Positions 17,955-26,348 of a DNA stretch of 64,000 bases are shown piece by piece; the stretch's first letter is position 1, and every line of letters begins with the position of its first letter. Source of the stretch: Brevibacillus brevis (lineage in GTDB: Bacteria; Bacillota; Bacilli; Brevibacillales; Brevibacillaceae). The stretch covers positions 2,728,001 through 2,792,000 of the forward strand of contig NZ_CP030117.1 of assembly GCF_001039275.2 (NCBI RefSeq), given 5' to 3'. The position numbers and the translations under genes are program-made. The notes below the pieces were generated by a model, which worked only from the letters and a program-made list of their open reading frames with translations, was not told where the DNA came from and did no database searches.

Positions 17955-17989
17955 CAACGAAACGCAATGTGTTTTATTGTCTTTCGTTG
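17955..17989 (+). promoter_or_regulatory. Long hairpin in the leader of the DMT transporter gene
   Basis: CAACGAAA (17955-17962) pairs with TTTCGTTG (17982-17989). Inside it CAAT pairs with ATTG after a symmetric 2-nt internal loop. There is no T run, so it is not a simple terminator. It lies 32 nt before the start codon and after a TATACT -10-like element at 17930-17935, so it may be an operator or a 5' UTR structure. Confidence 0.4.
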
Positions 17990-18021
17990 TATTTGTACAA
18001 CAAGAGAGAGAAGGGGCACAC

Positions 18022-18876
18022 ATGTTATCGATTTCGATTCTGCTCGTACTATCGTCTGGCCTTGCGCACGCAGTCTGGAACCTGTTCACGAAAAAAAGTG
18101 AGAACAAAATGGCGTTTCTTTGGTTGATTACATTGCCAACAACCGTGATCCTCTTGCCTGTTCTCATTTGGGAATTGATGCACGTACAACTGACATGGTC
18201 TCTGGTTCTTTTTCTGTTTATGTCCTTTTTCTTTCAAGGATGCTATACCTTGTTGGTTTCAAAGGCGTATACATACGGGGATATCTCTCAGGTTTACCCT
18301 ATCATGAGGGGGACGGGGACGCTTCTCATTCCGTTTTTTAGCGCCATTTTCTTTCAAGAGTATTTATCTGTACCGGGATGGCTGGGGGTCATTTGCATCG
18401 TGATCGGAGTCTTCGCCATTAGTGGAATGATTGGCACAGATCGTCAAGCTCAACCAATAAATCCGCTCGCCCTGCGATACGCTTTTGCTGTTGGGCTCTG
18501 CATTACAGGGTACACGTTAACCGACAAGCAAATCGTACAACAATTATCTCCATTCGCTTTATTGGAAATCACCAACTTTGCCTGTCTGATTGTCGCCGGG
18601 GGCTTTGTTTGGAAAAAGGGACTTATCCGCCGTGAGTGGCAAAAAAACTGGCGAACGATTGTACTTGGTGCCGTCCTTTCACCAGGCTCGTATTTGTTGT
18701 TTTTGTTTGCCATGACATTGGCACCACTGGCAGCCATTGCCCCCATTCGTGAGGTAAGTACGGTTTTTGGTACGCTGCTCGGGGTCTTTTTGCTAAAGGA
18801 ACGACAACGCGTATGGCGTCTGTCGATGTCTTTGATGATCACGATTGGCATTATTTCCATTGCGGTTTGGGGCTAA
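18022..18876 (+). CDS. EamA/DMT-family membrane transporter
   Basis: 284 residues, ten hydrophobic segments in two EamA repeats. Typical family pieces are HAVWNLFTKKS in TM1, SKAYTYGDISQVYPIMRGTGTLLIPF at the end of the first half, and APIREVSTVFGTLLGVFLLKE in the second repeat. It probably exports a small metabolite or amino acid; the substrate is unknown. The start ATG 18022 has AGAGAAGGGG upstream; the frame is open further upstream but passes through a leader hairpin. A strong terminator follows. Confidence 0.88.
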   Translation: MLSISILLVLSSGLAHAVWNLFTKKSENKMAFLWLITLPTTVILLPVLIWELMHVQLTWSLVLFLFMSFFFQGCYTLLVSKAYTYGDISQVYPIMRGTGTLLIPFFSAIFFQEYLSVPGWLGVICIVIGVFAISGMIGTDRQAQPINPLALRYAFAVGLCITGYTLTDKQIVQQLSPFALLEITNFACLIVAGGFVWKKGLIRREWQKNWRTIVLGAVLSPGSYLLFLFAMTLAPLAAIAPIREVSTVFGTLLGVFLLKERQRVWRLSMSLMITIGIISIAVWG

Positions 18877-18889
18877 AGGATGATGAAGA

Positions 18890-18926
18890 GGTCGGCTGGG
18901 AGAAATCCTGGCTGGCTATTTTTTTT
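18890..18926 (+). terminator. Intrinsic terminator after the DMT gene
   Basis: GGTCGGCTGGGA (18890-18901) pairs with TCCTGGCTGGCT (18906-18917) using several G-U pairs, then A and eight T. Its presence argues against the longer upstream start of the next frame. Confidence 0.75.
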
Positions 18927-18978
18927 GCTACCAGGGAAAGATGAAGTGGTAAGAAAAAAACGGCTAAGGATGATCAAA

Positions 18979-19863
18979 ATGGATGCAAAAGCAATTGCTC
19001 CGATCACTCATAAGCGGACGAAAAAAAGAAGGATCGTACTGAGAACTCTCGGAATCATCATTGGAGCTTTGTTGGTGGCAGTTGGACTGGAAATCTTTCT
19101 GGTTCCAAACAACATCATTGACGGTGGTGTAACCGGTGTTTCCATTATGGCCTCAAAGCTGACGGGAGGAGCACTCGGATTATTTTTATTCCTGCTGAAC
19201 CTGCCCTTTTTACTTATTGGCTACAAGCAAATTGGCAAGACATTCGCCATCTCTACGCTGTTCGGTGTGGTCGTGATGTCGTTGGGGACGAGCTACCTCC
19301 ATCATGTTCCTAGCTTGACGGACGATTTGCTTCTCTCTGCCGTTTTTGGTGGGATTATCATCGGCATTGGTGTCGGACTTGTCATTCGCGCGGGCGGTTC
19401 CTTGGATGGAACGGAAATTGTTGCGATCCTGATGACGAGGAAAAGTCCGTTTTCGGTCGGCGAAATGGTCATGTTTTTTAACATCTTTATTTTAGGCAGT
19501 GCTGGCTTCATTTTTGGGTGGGACCGGGCTATGTACTCGTTAATTGCTTACTACATCGCTTATAAAATGATCGATATTACCATGGTCGGGCTCGAGCAAT
19601 CAAGATCAGTCTGGATCATCAGTGATTATCCAGACGAAATTGGCGATGCGTTAACCGCGAGATTGGGGCGGGGAATTACCTATTTGAATGGAGAAGGTGG
19701 CTACTCGGGAGACGTCAAAAAAGTCATCTTCTGTGTCATTACCCGATTGGAAGAAGCGAAGCTGAAATCCATCGTGGAGGAAATCGATTCCTCTGCATTT
19801 TTGGCGATTGGTCATATTCACGATGTTTCAGGTGGACGGTTTAAGAAAAAGAATATTCACTAA
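18979..19863 (+). CDS. YitT-family membrane protein (DUF161/DUF2179)
   Basis: 294 residues. It has five or six N-terminal membrane spans with the YitT pattern VGLEIFLVPNNIIDGGVTGVSIM and RAGGSLDGTEIVAIL, then a cytoplasmic C-terminal DUF2179 domain (GRGITYLNGEGGYSGD, KKVIFCVITRLE). The function of this widespread Firmicutes family is not settled. ATG 18979 is chosen because AAGGA precedes it by 8 nt. The longer frame from 18880 would run through the terminator at 18890-18926. Confidence 0.88.
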   Translation: MDAKAIAPITHKRTKKRRIVLRTLGIIIGALLVAVGLEIFLVPNNIIDGGVTGVSIMASKLTGGALGLFLFLLNLPFLLIGYKQIGKTFAISTLFGVVVMSLGTSYLHHVPSLTDDLLLSAVFGGIIIGIGVGLVIRAGGSLDGTEIVAILMTRKSPFSVGEMVMFFNIFILGSAGFIFGWDRAMYSLIAYYIAYKMIDITMVGLEQSRSVWIISDYPDEIGDALTARLGRGITYLNGEGGYSGDVKKVIFCVITRLEEAKLKSIVEEIDSSAFLAIGHIHDVSGGRFKKKNIH

Positions 19864-19931
19864 AACCTTACGTACAAATTACCCCCGAGCCAGTAGGTAG
19901 AACAACCTAATAGCTAAGGGGGAAAAATGTA

Positions 19932-19959
19932 TTGACGGAAATAACTGAATTCATTTAAT
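19932..19959 (+). promoter_or_regulatory. Promoter candidate of the peptide/5-oxoproline operon
   Basis: TTGACG (19932-19937), 16-nt spacer, TTTAAT (19954-19959), each with five of six matches. It is placed just before a palindrome that would lie at about +5. Confidence 0.5.
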
Positions 19960-19970
19960 ATTGTGTCATG

Positions 19971-20001
19971 CCAAAATACAAAATAACGTTCCGTATTTTG
20001 G
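19971..20001 (+). promoter_or_regulatory. Inverted repeat, candidate IclR operator
   Basis: CCAAAATAC (19971-19979) and GTATTTTGG (19993-20001) form a perfect 9-bp inverted repeat with a 13-nt spacer. It sits between the promoter candidate and the IclR gene. The position fits autorepression and control of the entire operon. Confidence 0.5.
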
Positions 20002-20010
20002 GACAGTTGA

Positions 20011-20814
20011 ATGGTGATGAAAATGGACAAAACAGAAAAAACGGCAAACCGAAGTGTGTTAAAAACGCTAGAGTTTTTAGAATATTTTATCCAAAACAGT
20101 GAATTAAGCCTGGCTGAGCTTGTCGAGTTGTCGGATATGCCGAAGAGTACGGTGTTTCGAATTCTTCAGACGCTCGAAATGCGCGGCTTTGTCTCCAAAA
20201 CGACCACTCATAATCCGCCTAAATACCAATTGGGATTGAAGCTGCTGGAGTTTGGGAACATTGTTGCTCAACGGCTGGAGATCAGGAAAATCGCGCTCCC
20301 GTATATGCAGCAGTTGCGGGATACGGTGGATGAGGCGGTCAACCTGATTATTCGTGATCAAGACGAAGGGGTTTACATCGAAAAAGTCGATACCCGCCAG
20401 TATGTTCGTGTATATACGCAGGTAGGTAGAAAATCACCGTTGTACGCAGGGGCATGCCCGCGCATTTTACTCTCATTCCTGCCGGATCATGAGATCGAAG
20501 AATTGTTGAACCGGGTAGACATGAAGAAAATCTCACCAGACACCAATACAGACAAAGATCTGCTATGGCAATGGATTCACGATGCACGTGAAAATGGCTA
20601 TACAGTCAGCTACGGTGAACTGGAGCCGGATTCCGCAGCCATTGCTGTACCTATTCGAGATTTTACGGGACAAGTCATAGCTGGATTGAGCTTGGCTGGA
20701 GCTACATCACGCTTCCAGCAAGATCGATTGGAGTATTTGGTACAGGAGACAAAAGCAGTAGCGAATCAAATCATGAGCAAGCTGGGATATTCAGATGCAA
20801 AGGCGGGACTTTGA
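20011..20814 (+). CDS. IclR-family transcriptional regulator (KipR-like context)
   Basis: 267 residues. The N-terminal winged helix (RSVLKTLEFLEYF, then LAELVELSDMPKSTVFRILQTLEMRGFV) is followed by the IclR effector-binding domain (residues 85-260) with VGRKSPLYAGACPRILLSFLP and GELEPDSAAIAVPI. Effector pockets in this family bind small acids. It is the first gene of the operon and overlaps the next start by 1 nt. In Bacillus subtilis an IclR protein, KipR, controls the kipI/kipA/pxpA locus, and the same functions lie downstream here. The effector could be 5-oxoproline or a peptide (inference). Start choice among ATG 20011 and ATG 20023 is uncertain. Confidence 0.9.
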   Translation: MVMKMDKTEKTANRSVLKTLEFLEYFIQNSELSLAELVELSDMPKSTVFRILQTLEMRGFVSKTTTHNPPKYQLGLKLLEFGNIVAQRLEIRKIALPYMQQLRDTVDEAVNLIIRDQDEGVYIEKVDTRQYVRVYTQVGRKSPLYAGACPRILLSFLPDHEIEELLNRVDMKKISPDTNTDKDLLWQWIHDARENGYTVSYGELEPDSAAIAVPIRDFTGQVIAGLSLAGATSRFQQDRLEYLVQETKAVANQIMSKLGYSDAKAGL

Positions 20815-21767
20815 TGCTGGAAATCAAAAATCTTCAGACGAAATTCCGAACCGATAATGGAGAAATTACCGTTTTGGATGGCGTTAGTTTTCAAATCAAC
20901 AAAGGGGAGACGATTGGCGTAGTAGGGGAGTCGGGTTGTGGAAAAAGTGTCACCTCCCTATCCATCATGGGGCTTCTGCCGAGAACCGCGCGAATCACCG
21001 GAGGAGAGATCCTGTACAACGGTGAAAATCTGGTTGCCTTTTCCAAGGATCAGATGAGGAAGGTCCGAGGAAAAGAGATCGCGATGATTTTTCAAGAACC
21101 GATGACCTCACTCAATCCGGTTTATACAATCGGGGCGCAGATCATGGAGCTCGTCTTGAATCATACAAGTATGAACAAAAAACAAGCCAAAGAGCATGCG
21201 ATCCAAATGCTGAAGCTGGTCGGGATTCCGAGAGCGGAAGAAATCGTTGATGAGTATCCGCATCAGCTATCTGGCGGGATGAGGCAGCGTGTGATGATCG
21301 CGATGGCGATGTCCTGTAGTCCATCTCTATTGGTTGCAGATGAGCCTACGACTGCACTAGACGTGACCATTCAGGCGCAAATTCTTGACCTGATGAGAGA
21401 GCTACAGCAGAAGAGCGAGATGACCATCATGCTGATCACGCACGATCTTGGTGTGGTAGCAGAGATGTGTGATCGGGTGGTTGTCATGTATGCAGGGCAA
21501 GTCGTCGAGGAAGCCGAGGTCGAAAAGCTATTTGCCACTCCAAAGCATCCGTACACGGTTGGTTTGTTGGGCTCGATCCCGGATATGGACACAGAGCAGG
21601 AGTACTTGTTTACGATTGGCGGGACCGTTCCGAGTCCAGGTCAGATGCCCGTAGGCTGTCGTTTTGCTGAACGATGCCAGAAGGCTATTAACAAATGCTA
21701 CGAGCAAGCACCACCGTTATTCGATTTGAATGATGGTACGAAAAGCAGATGCTGGCTGAATGAGTAA
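20814..21767 (+). CDS. Oligopeptide ABC transporter ATP-binding protein (OppD/DppD-like)
   Basis: 317 residues. Walker [10 protein letters not shown]-loop [11 protein letters not shown], signature LSGGMRQR, Walker [13 protein letters not shown] and the H-loop THDLGV are all present. The C-terminal peptide-importer extension contains the cysteine-rich [14 protein letters not shown] motif of the Opp/Dpp family, which can bind a 4Fe-4S cluster. ATG 20814 overlaps the IclR stop codon, and AAGGCGGG lies upstream. It pairs with the OppF-like ATPase of the next gene. Confidence 0.92.
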   Translation: MLEIKNLQTKFRTDNGEITVLDGVSFQINKGETIGVVGESGCGKSVTSLSIMGLLPRTARITGGEILYNGENLVAFSKDQMRKVRGKEIAMIFQEPMTSLNPVYTIGAQIMELVLNHTSMNKKQAKEHAIQMLKLVGIPRAEEIVDEYPHQLSGGMRQRVMIAMAMSCSPSLLVADEPTTALDVTIQAQILDLMRELQQKSEMTIMLITHDLGVVAEMCDRVVVMYAGQVVEEAEVEKLFATPKHPYTVGLLGSIPDMDTEQEYLFTIGGTVPSPGQMPVGCRFAERCQKAINKCYEQAPPLFDLNDGTKSRCWLNE

Positions 21768-21787
21768 GCGGAAAGGATGTGAATCTT

Positions 21788-22774
21788 TTGGAAAAATCAG
21801 AATGTAATCCCTTGCTTGAGGTGAGAGGGTTAAAAAAATACTTTCCAATTCGCAGTGGATTATTGAAGAAGGTAACGAATCACGTCAAAGCTGTTGACGA
21901 TCTCTCTTTTACCGTTGCAACAGGGGAGACGCTCGGAATTGTAGGTGAATCCGGTTGCGGGAAGTCAACCACAGGCAGAGCTATTCTACGATTGCTCGAG
22001 CCTACGGGTGGCGAAGTGATTTTTCAAGGAGAGAATTTAGCCGCACTTTCCCCAAATGAGATGAGGATGAAGCGAAAGGATTTGCAAATCATTTTCCAAG
22101 ACCCGTTCGCATCCCTCAATCCGCGAATGACAGTAGGGGAGATCATAGAGGAGCCAATGATCATATTCGAACTGTATGAAACTGCAAAAGAAAGCAAGGC
22201 AAAAGTAGCGGAATTGATGCAGGTTGTCGGTTTGAAATCGGAAAATTCAGAGCGTTTCCCTCATGAGTTTAGTGGTGGTCAGCGACAGCGGATCGGCATT
22301 GCACGTGCACTAGCACTAAATCCCAAGCTGATTGTGGCAGATGAGCCAGTATCTGCGCTCGATGTATCGATTCAATCCCAGGTATTGAACCTGATGAGAG
22401 ATTTGCAAAAGCAATACGGACTCACTTACATATTCATCTCTCACAACTTGAGCGTCGTGAAGCATTTTTGCGACAGGATCGGCGTGATGTATTTGGGACG
22501 GATGGTTGAGCTGGCACCCAAAAATGCGCTATATGAAGAGCCGCTGCATCCTTATACGCGCTCATTACTGTCAGCAGTTCCGATTGCCAAGCCAAAAACG
22601 AAGCGTGAGCGCATCATCTTGACTGGAGATGTACCGAGTCCTGCGAATCCTCCGAGTGGCTGCACGTTTCATACCCGTTGTCCGGATTGTATGGAAATTT
22701 GCAAAACGGACAAGCCCGAATTTCAATCGATGGGCGATGGTCGATATGTTGCCTGTCATTTGTATAACCAATAG
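21788..22774 (+). CDS. Oligopeptide ABC transporter ATP-binding protein (OppF/DppF-like)
   Basis: 328 residues. Walker [50 protein letters not shown] and SHNLSVV are intact, with the C-terminal cysteine motif [17 protein letters not shown] 21788 is preferred because AAAGGA lies about 10 nt upstream; GTG 21779 sits only 2 nt behind the same RBS. It forms the ATPase heterodimer with the preceding product and drives peptide import. Confidence 0.9.
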   Translation: MEKSECNPLLEVRGLKKYFPIRSGLLKKVTNHVKAVDDLSFTVATGETLGIVGESGCGKSTTGRAILRLLEPTGGEVIFQGENLAALSPNEMRMKRKDLQIIFQDPFASLNPRMTVGEIIEEPMIIFELYETAKESKAKVAELMQVVGLKSENSERFPHEFSGGQRQRIGIARALALNPKLIVADEPVSALDVSIQSQVLNLMRDLQKQYGLTYIFISHNLSVVKHFCDRIGVMYLGRMVELAPKNALYEEPLHPYTRSLLSAVPIAKPKTKRERIILTGDVPSPANPPSGCTFHTRCPDCMEICKTDKPEFQSMGDGRYVACHLYNQ

Positions 22775-22842
22775 GAACAAATGACGGTCTATCATATTTT
22801 TTCAACATGAATTCCAGAACGAAAAGAAAAGGGGGACTTGTT

Positions 22843-24423
22843 TTGAAAAAGAAAGTAGGTATCACCGCTTGCTCCGCATTACTCGTGCTAGCTGCTGCTA
22901 TAGGCGGATGTTCGAGTAAGCCGGCTGACACTGGCACACAGGCAAATCCGCAATCTAAGACAGAAGCGCAAGCTCCGGCAAAAAATGAACTTACACTTGG
23001 TGTGAATGGAGATCCGCACTCTTGGGATCCGATTGATACGTTTTTGCTTGATTGGAGTACGGTAGCAACATCTGTATTTGAAGGCTTAGTCGAGCGTACC
23101 ACTGACTTGAAAATCCAGCCAGGACTCGCTGAATCGTGGGAGTTCAAGGATGACAAGACCCTTCAATTTAAACTTCGTCAAGGAGTTACCTTCCACAACG
23201 GCGAGCCATTCAACGCGGAAGCAGTGAAATTTACATTTGATCGCCTGCTTGGTGAAGAAGGGAAAAAAGGACCACAGCAAGCGAACTATGCTTCGATTGA
23301 CCGTGTAGAAGTGGTAGATGAGTTTACAGTCAATATGATTCTCAAGGAAAAAGATCCTGTACTCATTACAAAGCTGGCAGGTTATGGCGGTGTGATCGTT
23401 CCGCCTAAGTATTACAAGGAAAAAGGGGACGAGTACTTTAACACGCATCCAGTAGGTACGGGTCCTTTCAAAATGGATAGCTATGAAAAAGATAACAAGG
23501 TTGTACTGGTGAAAAATGAAAACTATTGGAAAAAAGGTCAACCGAAGCTGGAAAAAGTAACGTTCCGTTTTATTCCAGAAGCGACTACACGTCTAGCGGA
23601 AATGCAAACAGGTGCCATCGACATTATGAAAAAAGTCGAGATTAGCCAAACAGAATCCATCAAGGGCATGTCTGATCTTGAACTGATGCAAGTCGGGTCG
23701 CCCACCGTTTATTCGATTCGTTTCAATACATCGATGAAGCCAGTCGACAATGTAAAAGTCCGTGAAGCGATTGCTTACGCGATTGATGCAGACTTGATTA
23801 TCGAAACGCTGCTCGGCGGATATGGTAAGCGTGTCAATTCATTCCAAAGCGATATGTCTTTCGGCTATGATCCTAACCTGCCATTACGTAATTATGATCC
23901 AGAAAAAGCAAAACAACTGCTCGCAGAAGCAGGCGTAAAGGAAGGGACTGAGCTTGATCTCTTCCTCCCTGGTACAGATGCTACGTTTAAAGAGGTAGCG
24001 CAAGCGATCGAAATGCAATTAGGCCAAGTCGGTCTCAAGGTGAAGCTGAATCTGGTGGACGCCTCCACATTTACTTCTGACCTCATTCCGAACGGAAAAG
24101 CAGGACATATGTACCGGAATGGCTGGGGTGGATGGACGCTCGACTTTGATAATACTGCCTATCTGATGTATCACAAAGGCGAGTTTTGGAACCCTGATTT
24201 CTATGACGAAAAAGTAGAGGAGCTCTTGAAAGCAGAACGCTCCACATTTGACCAAGAAAAGCGTCTGGCAGCATTTAAAGAACTGAATCAACGCCTGTAT
24301 GAGCTAGTCCCAGATGTACCGCTCTATCAAACGATCAACCTGTGGGCTGTAAACAAACGAGTAAAAGGCTTCCAACCTCCGGCAGATGAACGTATCGATT
24401 TGCGCGAAGCATCGGTTGAATAA
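22843..24423 (+). CDS. Peptide-binding lipoprotein of the ABC importer (SBP_bac_5)
   Basis: 526 residues. It is a lipoprotein: the signal ends in AIGG-Cys, with Cys23 as the lipidated residue, followed by a Ser/Thr/Gln/Pro-rich linker. The mature part is a family 5 extracellular solute-binding protein (LAESWEFKDDKTLQFKLRQG, PVGTGPFKM, REAIAYAIDADLI). It captures peptides outside and delivers them to the permeases. TTG 22843 is the likely start because AAAGGGGG lies 7 nt upstream and gives a normal signal peptide length; ATG 22807 would add 12 residues without an RBS. Confidence 0.92.
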   Translation: MKKKVGITACSALLVLAAAIGGCSSKPADTGTQANPQSKTEAQAPAKNELTLGVNGDPHSWDPIDTFLLDWSTVATSVFEGLVERTTDLKIQPGLAESWEFKDDKTLQFKLRQGVTFHNGEPFNAEAVKFTFDRLLGEEGKKGPQQANYASIDRVEVVDEFTVNMILKEKDPVLITKLAGYGGVIVPPKYYKEKGDEYFNTHPVGTGPFKMDSYEKDNKVVLVKNENYWKKGQPKLEKVTFRFIPEATTRLAEMQTGAIDIMKKVEISQTESIKGMSDLELMQVGSPTVYSIRFNTSMKPVDNVKVREAIAYAIDADLIIETLLGGYGKRVNSFQSDMSFGYDPNLPLRNYDPEKAKQLLAEAGVKEGTELDLFLPGTDATFKEVAQAIEMQLGQVGLKVKLNLVDASTFTSDLIPNGKAGHMYRNGWGGWTLDFDNTAYLMYHKGEFWNPDFYDEKVEELLKAERSTFDQEKRLAAFKELNQRLYELVPDVPLYQTINLWAVNKRVKGFQPPADERIDLREASVE

Positions 24424-24438
24424 GAATGTTTTGAACAG

Positions 24439-24466
24439 GGGAGTAGAAGATGTCTCTTCTATTCCC
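24439..24466 (+). terminator. Intercistronic hairpin after the peptide-binding protein gene
   Basis: GGGAGTAGAAGA (24439-24450) pairs with TCTTCTATTCCC (24455-24466) around a 4-nt loop, one G-U pair. The T tail is weak (TTCACTTTT). It probably acts as a leaky terminator or 3' stabiliser that gives more binding-protein mRNA than permease mRNA. Confidence 0.6.
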
Positions 24467-24492
24467 TTCACTTTTGATAAAGGAGGAGCGGG

Positions 24493-25428
24493 ATGGCAGC
24501 CTTTTTAATTAGACGTCTACTACATAGTGTTTTTGTCGTTCTTGCTATTACTCTTGTCATTTTTGTCCTGGTGCGAATGACTGGTGACCCAGTATCGATC
24601 ATGTTTCAAGCAGGTGAGCCTACCAAAGAGGCAATTACTGAGCTTCGGAAAAATCTCGGTCTGGACGAGCCCGTTCATGTACAGTTCGGGCTTTATTTAA
24701 AAGATATGTTTACCGGTAACTTTGGCACGTCTTTCCGAACGGGTGAGAGCGTGATCGACATGATGAAGGAGAAGATGGGAGCAACTTTGCTGCTTGCCTT
24801 CGGGGGAATGTTTGTCGCCCTGTTGATTGCGATTCCAGTAGGGATCATTTCCGCTGTTTACAGAGGCAGCGTAGCTGACTTTTTCGGACGTATTTTTTCA
24901 TTGCTAGGAATCTCTTTTCCTAACTTTTGGTTAGGGATTATGTTAATCATCATATTTGCCGTTAAGCTGGGCTGGTTTCCTGCTTCTGGTTATGAAGGTC
25001 TGGAGTATTTGGTTCTGCCTTCCGTTGCACTCGGACTCATCTTGTCAGGAATTTTGGCTCGATTAGTTCGCTCTTCCATGCTGGAGGTAATGAATCAGCA
25101 ATATATCAATACGGCCCGTTCCAAAGGGATCAAGGAATGGCTTGTCATCATCAAGCATGGCTTACGAAACGCATTAATCCCAACGGTAACCTTTATTGGA
25201 TTGCAATTTGGAACGTTGTTGGGTGGTACCGTGATTATTGAGCAAGTTTTTTCATGGCCAGGTATCGGGCGTATGCTGATTGATGCGATATCGCAACGTG
25301 ATTTTCCAGTGATTCAAGGCTCTGTGATTATCTTGTCTTTTTTGATGATCTTCGTGAACCTGTTGGTTGATATCAGTTATGGCTTTATTGATCCACGTAT
25401 TAGGCAGGGAGGAGGAAAAAGCGAATGA
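24493..25428 (+). CDS. Peptide ABC transporter permease (OppB/DppB-like)
   Basis: 311 residues, six membrane spans. It has the DppB-type N-terminus (FLIRRLLHSVFVVLAITLV) and the EAA loop INTARSKGIKEWLVIIKHGLRNALIPT, the contact site for the ATPases. The RBS AAAGGAGG is optimal. Its stop overlaps the next start by 4 nt (ATGA), so the two permeases are coupled. Confidence 0.93.
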   Translation: MAAFLIRRLLHSVFVVLAITLVIFVLVRMTGDPVSIMFQAGEPTKEAITELRKNLGLDEPVHVQFGLYLKDMFTGNFGTSFRTGESVIDMMKEKMGATLLLAFGGMFVALLIAIPVGIISAVYRGSVADFFGRIFSLLGISFPNFWLGIMLIIIFAVKLGWFPASGYEGLEYLVLPSVALGLILSGILARLVRSSMLEVMNQQYINTARSKGIKEWLVIIKHGLRNALIPTVTFIGLQFGTLLGGTVIIEQVFSWPGIGRMLIDAISQRDFPVIQGSVIILSFLMIFVNLLVDISYGFIDPRIRQGGGKSE

Positions 25429-26336
25429 CGACAGCGACAGTTACAAACAATCAGACCAATCCACCAATCAAAAAACGTGGAAAATGGAGCAAAATGGGCA
25501 GAAGATTCGTTCGAAATCCGTGGGCAATGACGGGGATGTTCTTGCTTATGCTTGCCGTCGTATCCGCACTTTTTGCACCGGTAATTGCGCCATCCACTCC
25601 TGATAAAGCTGATTTGCGTGCACGGTTGGTTGCTCCCTCGTGGATGGACGATACGGGGAAGTCCGAGTATTTGTTAGGTACGGATCAGGTAGGACGTGAC
25701 TTACTGAGCCGGATCATTTACGGAGCGCGAATATCGTTATTGGTTGGTGTCGTATCCGTATTGATTTCCTTAGTTATCGGGGTGATTCTGGGCCTCATCG
25801 CAGGCTTTTACGGGCGCTGGGTAGATGATTTGTTAATGCGCTTGGCAGATGTACAGTTGGCATTCCCTTTCATTTTGTTTGCGATTATTGTCATGACGGT
25901 CTTTGGGGCAGGTCTATGGAAGCTCATACTTGTTCTGGGGATCAGTAACTGGGTAGGCTTTGCGCGACTGGTTCGAGGACAGGTCATGAGTGTAAAAGAA
26001 ATGGAATACGTCCAGGCTGCCAAAGCAATCGGGGCTACGAATTTTCGGATCATCAGAAAACATGTCCTGCCAAACGTTTCTTCTTCGATCATCGTATTGG
26101 CAACGTTAAATGTAGCCACCAACATTTTGTTGGAAGCATCGTTGACGTTTATTGGATTGGGTGTAGACCCTTCGATTCCTACATGGGGCGGCATGCTGGC
26201 AGACGGTCGCAACTATCTGGAGACGGCATGGTGGGTTGCTACTTTCCCTGGCATCGCCATTATGATTACGGTGTTTGGAATTAACCTGTTGGGCGATTGG
26301 CTGCGTGATGAGCTAGATCCAAATCTGCGCGTGTAA
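25425..26336 (+). CDS. Peptide ABC transporter permease (OppC/DppC-like)
   Basis: 303 residues, with a cytoplasmic N-terminal tail of about 35 residues (Thr/Asn-rich, then basic) followed by six spans. The periplasm-side LLGTDQVGRDLLSRIIYGAR segment and EAA loop VQAAKAIGATNFRIIRKHVLPN are typical of OppC. It forms the channel heterodimer with the preceding product. A gap of 12 nt leads to the peptidase gene. Confidence 0.93.
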   Translation: MTTATVTNNQTNPPIKKRGKWSKMGRRFVRNPWAMTGMFLLMLAVVSALFAPVIAPSTPDKADLRARLVAPSWMDDTGKSEYLLGTDQVGRDLLSRIIYGARISLLVGVVSVLISLVIGVILGLIAGFYGRWVDDLLMRLADVQLAFPFILFAIIVMTVFGAGLWKLILVLGISNWVGFARLVRGQVMSVKEMEYVQAAKAIGATNFRIIRKHVLPNVSSSIIVLATLNVATNILLEASLTFIGLGVDPSIPTWGGMLADGRNYLETAWWVATFPGIAIMITVFGINLLGDWLRDELDPNLRV

Positions 26337-26348
26337 GGGGGCTAACCA

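Noticed and set aside
18880..18978. Upstream extension of the YitT-family gene
   Set aside because: An intrinsic terminator lies within it and the RBS fits the ATG at 18979.
22807..22842. ATG 22807 as start of the peptide-binding lipoprotein
   Set aside because: There is no RBS before it, whereas AAAGGGGG precedes TTG 22843 at proper spacing and gives a normal lipoprotein signal.
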